From an uncultured Prevotella sp. (lineage in GTDB: Bacteria > Bacteroidota > Bacteroidia > Bacteroidales > Bacteroidaceae), in assembly GCA_905210845.1 (NCBI GenBank), contig CAJLYG010000025.1, positions 1 through 24,368 on the forward strand: a DNA stretch of 24,368 nucleotides. The letters are read 5' to 3'. Below the pieces are notes generated by a model. The model was not told the origin of the DNA and ran no database searches. It saw only the letters and a program-made list of their open reading frames with translations. Positions within the stretch are counted from its first letter, which is position 1, and the number at the start of each line of letters is the position of its first letter. The position numbers and the translations under genes are program-made. Positions 24,341 to 24,368 of the stretch are shown here, piece after piece.

Positions 24341-24368
24341 TTTTCGTTAAGCCAGATGAGCAGAGCCA
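24341..24368. repeat. Second, cut copy of the palindromic repeat
   Basis: The 24 bases 24341-24364 are identical to 24264-24287, a direct repeat with a 77-base period. Just past the shared core the sequence reads GCCA where the first copy has ACCA. The rest of this copy lies beyond the window end. Confidence 0.75.

Noticed and set aside
24337..24348. Small AACG-TTTT-CGTT hairpin before the second repeat copy
   Set aside because: Four base pairs are expected by chance; it may be part of the repeat but has no support of its own.

Overview
The window looks like chromosome from a member of the Bacteroidota, most likely a Prevotella-like member of the Bacteroidales. Three things point there. Several proteins (Mrp, TrmB, the S8 peptidase, the DUF4492-cydA-cydB set, the cyclophilin with a signal peptide) match forms I know from that group. 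Most transcription units start behind a Bacteroidota-type promoter (TTG or TTTG, 19-20 bases, then TAnnTTTG). The 5' leaders are short and lack clear Shine-Dalgarno sites. Gene density is high and I see no rRNA, tRNA, CRISPR array, transposase or phage gene.

Layout. Bases 1-702 hold a junction: a short plus-strand piece resembling the metY coding sequence runs head-on into a minus-strand purT that loses homology at about residue 208. A minus-strand operon follows, transcribed from about 3220 down to base 16: MATE transporter, cytidylate-kinase-like protein, YfcE-type phosphodiesterase, purT. Divergent from it is the plus-strand operon S8 peptidase-xseA-xseB with 4-base start/stop overlaps. 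Next come ilvE, a strong terminator and trmB, each gene with its own promoter. A lone GH115 xylan alpha-glucuronidase lies on the minus strand, divergent from mrp (Fe-S carrier ATPase).

From 12118 to 20292 the minus strand carries two units. The first is a secreted TonB-C-terminal-domain protein followed by a membrane-spanning TPR/helix-turn-helix regulator. The second is a five-gene export operon: coiled-coil membrane protein, TolC-type outer-membrane channel, HlyD-type adaptor and two ABC-2 permeases, with no ATPase in the operon. Divergent from it, the plus strand carries the respiratory operon DUF4492-cydA-cydB-cyclophilin, which would make the cytochrome bd quinol oxidase plus a possible small accessory subunit and an exported prolyl isomerase.

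The last 110 bases contain one full copy and the start of a second copy of a palindromic intergenic repeat (24-base identical core, 77-base period). The items I consider most worth a second look are this repeat, the metY/purT junction, the ATPase-less exporter with its conserved coiled-coil partner, and the TPR/helix-turn-helix regulator that appears to carry both a lipobox and a transmembrane helix.
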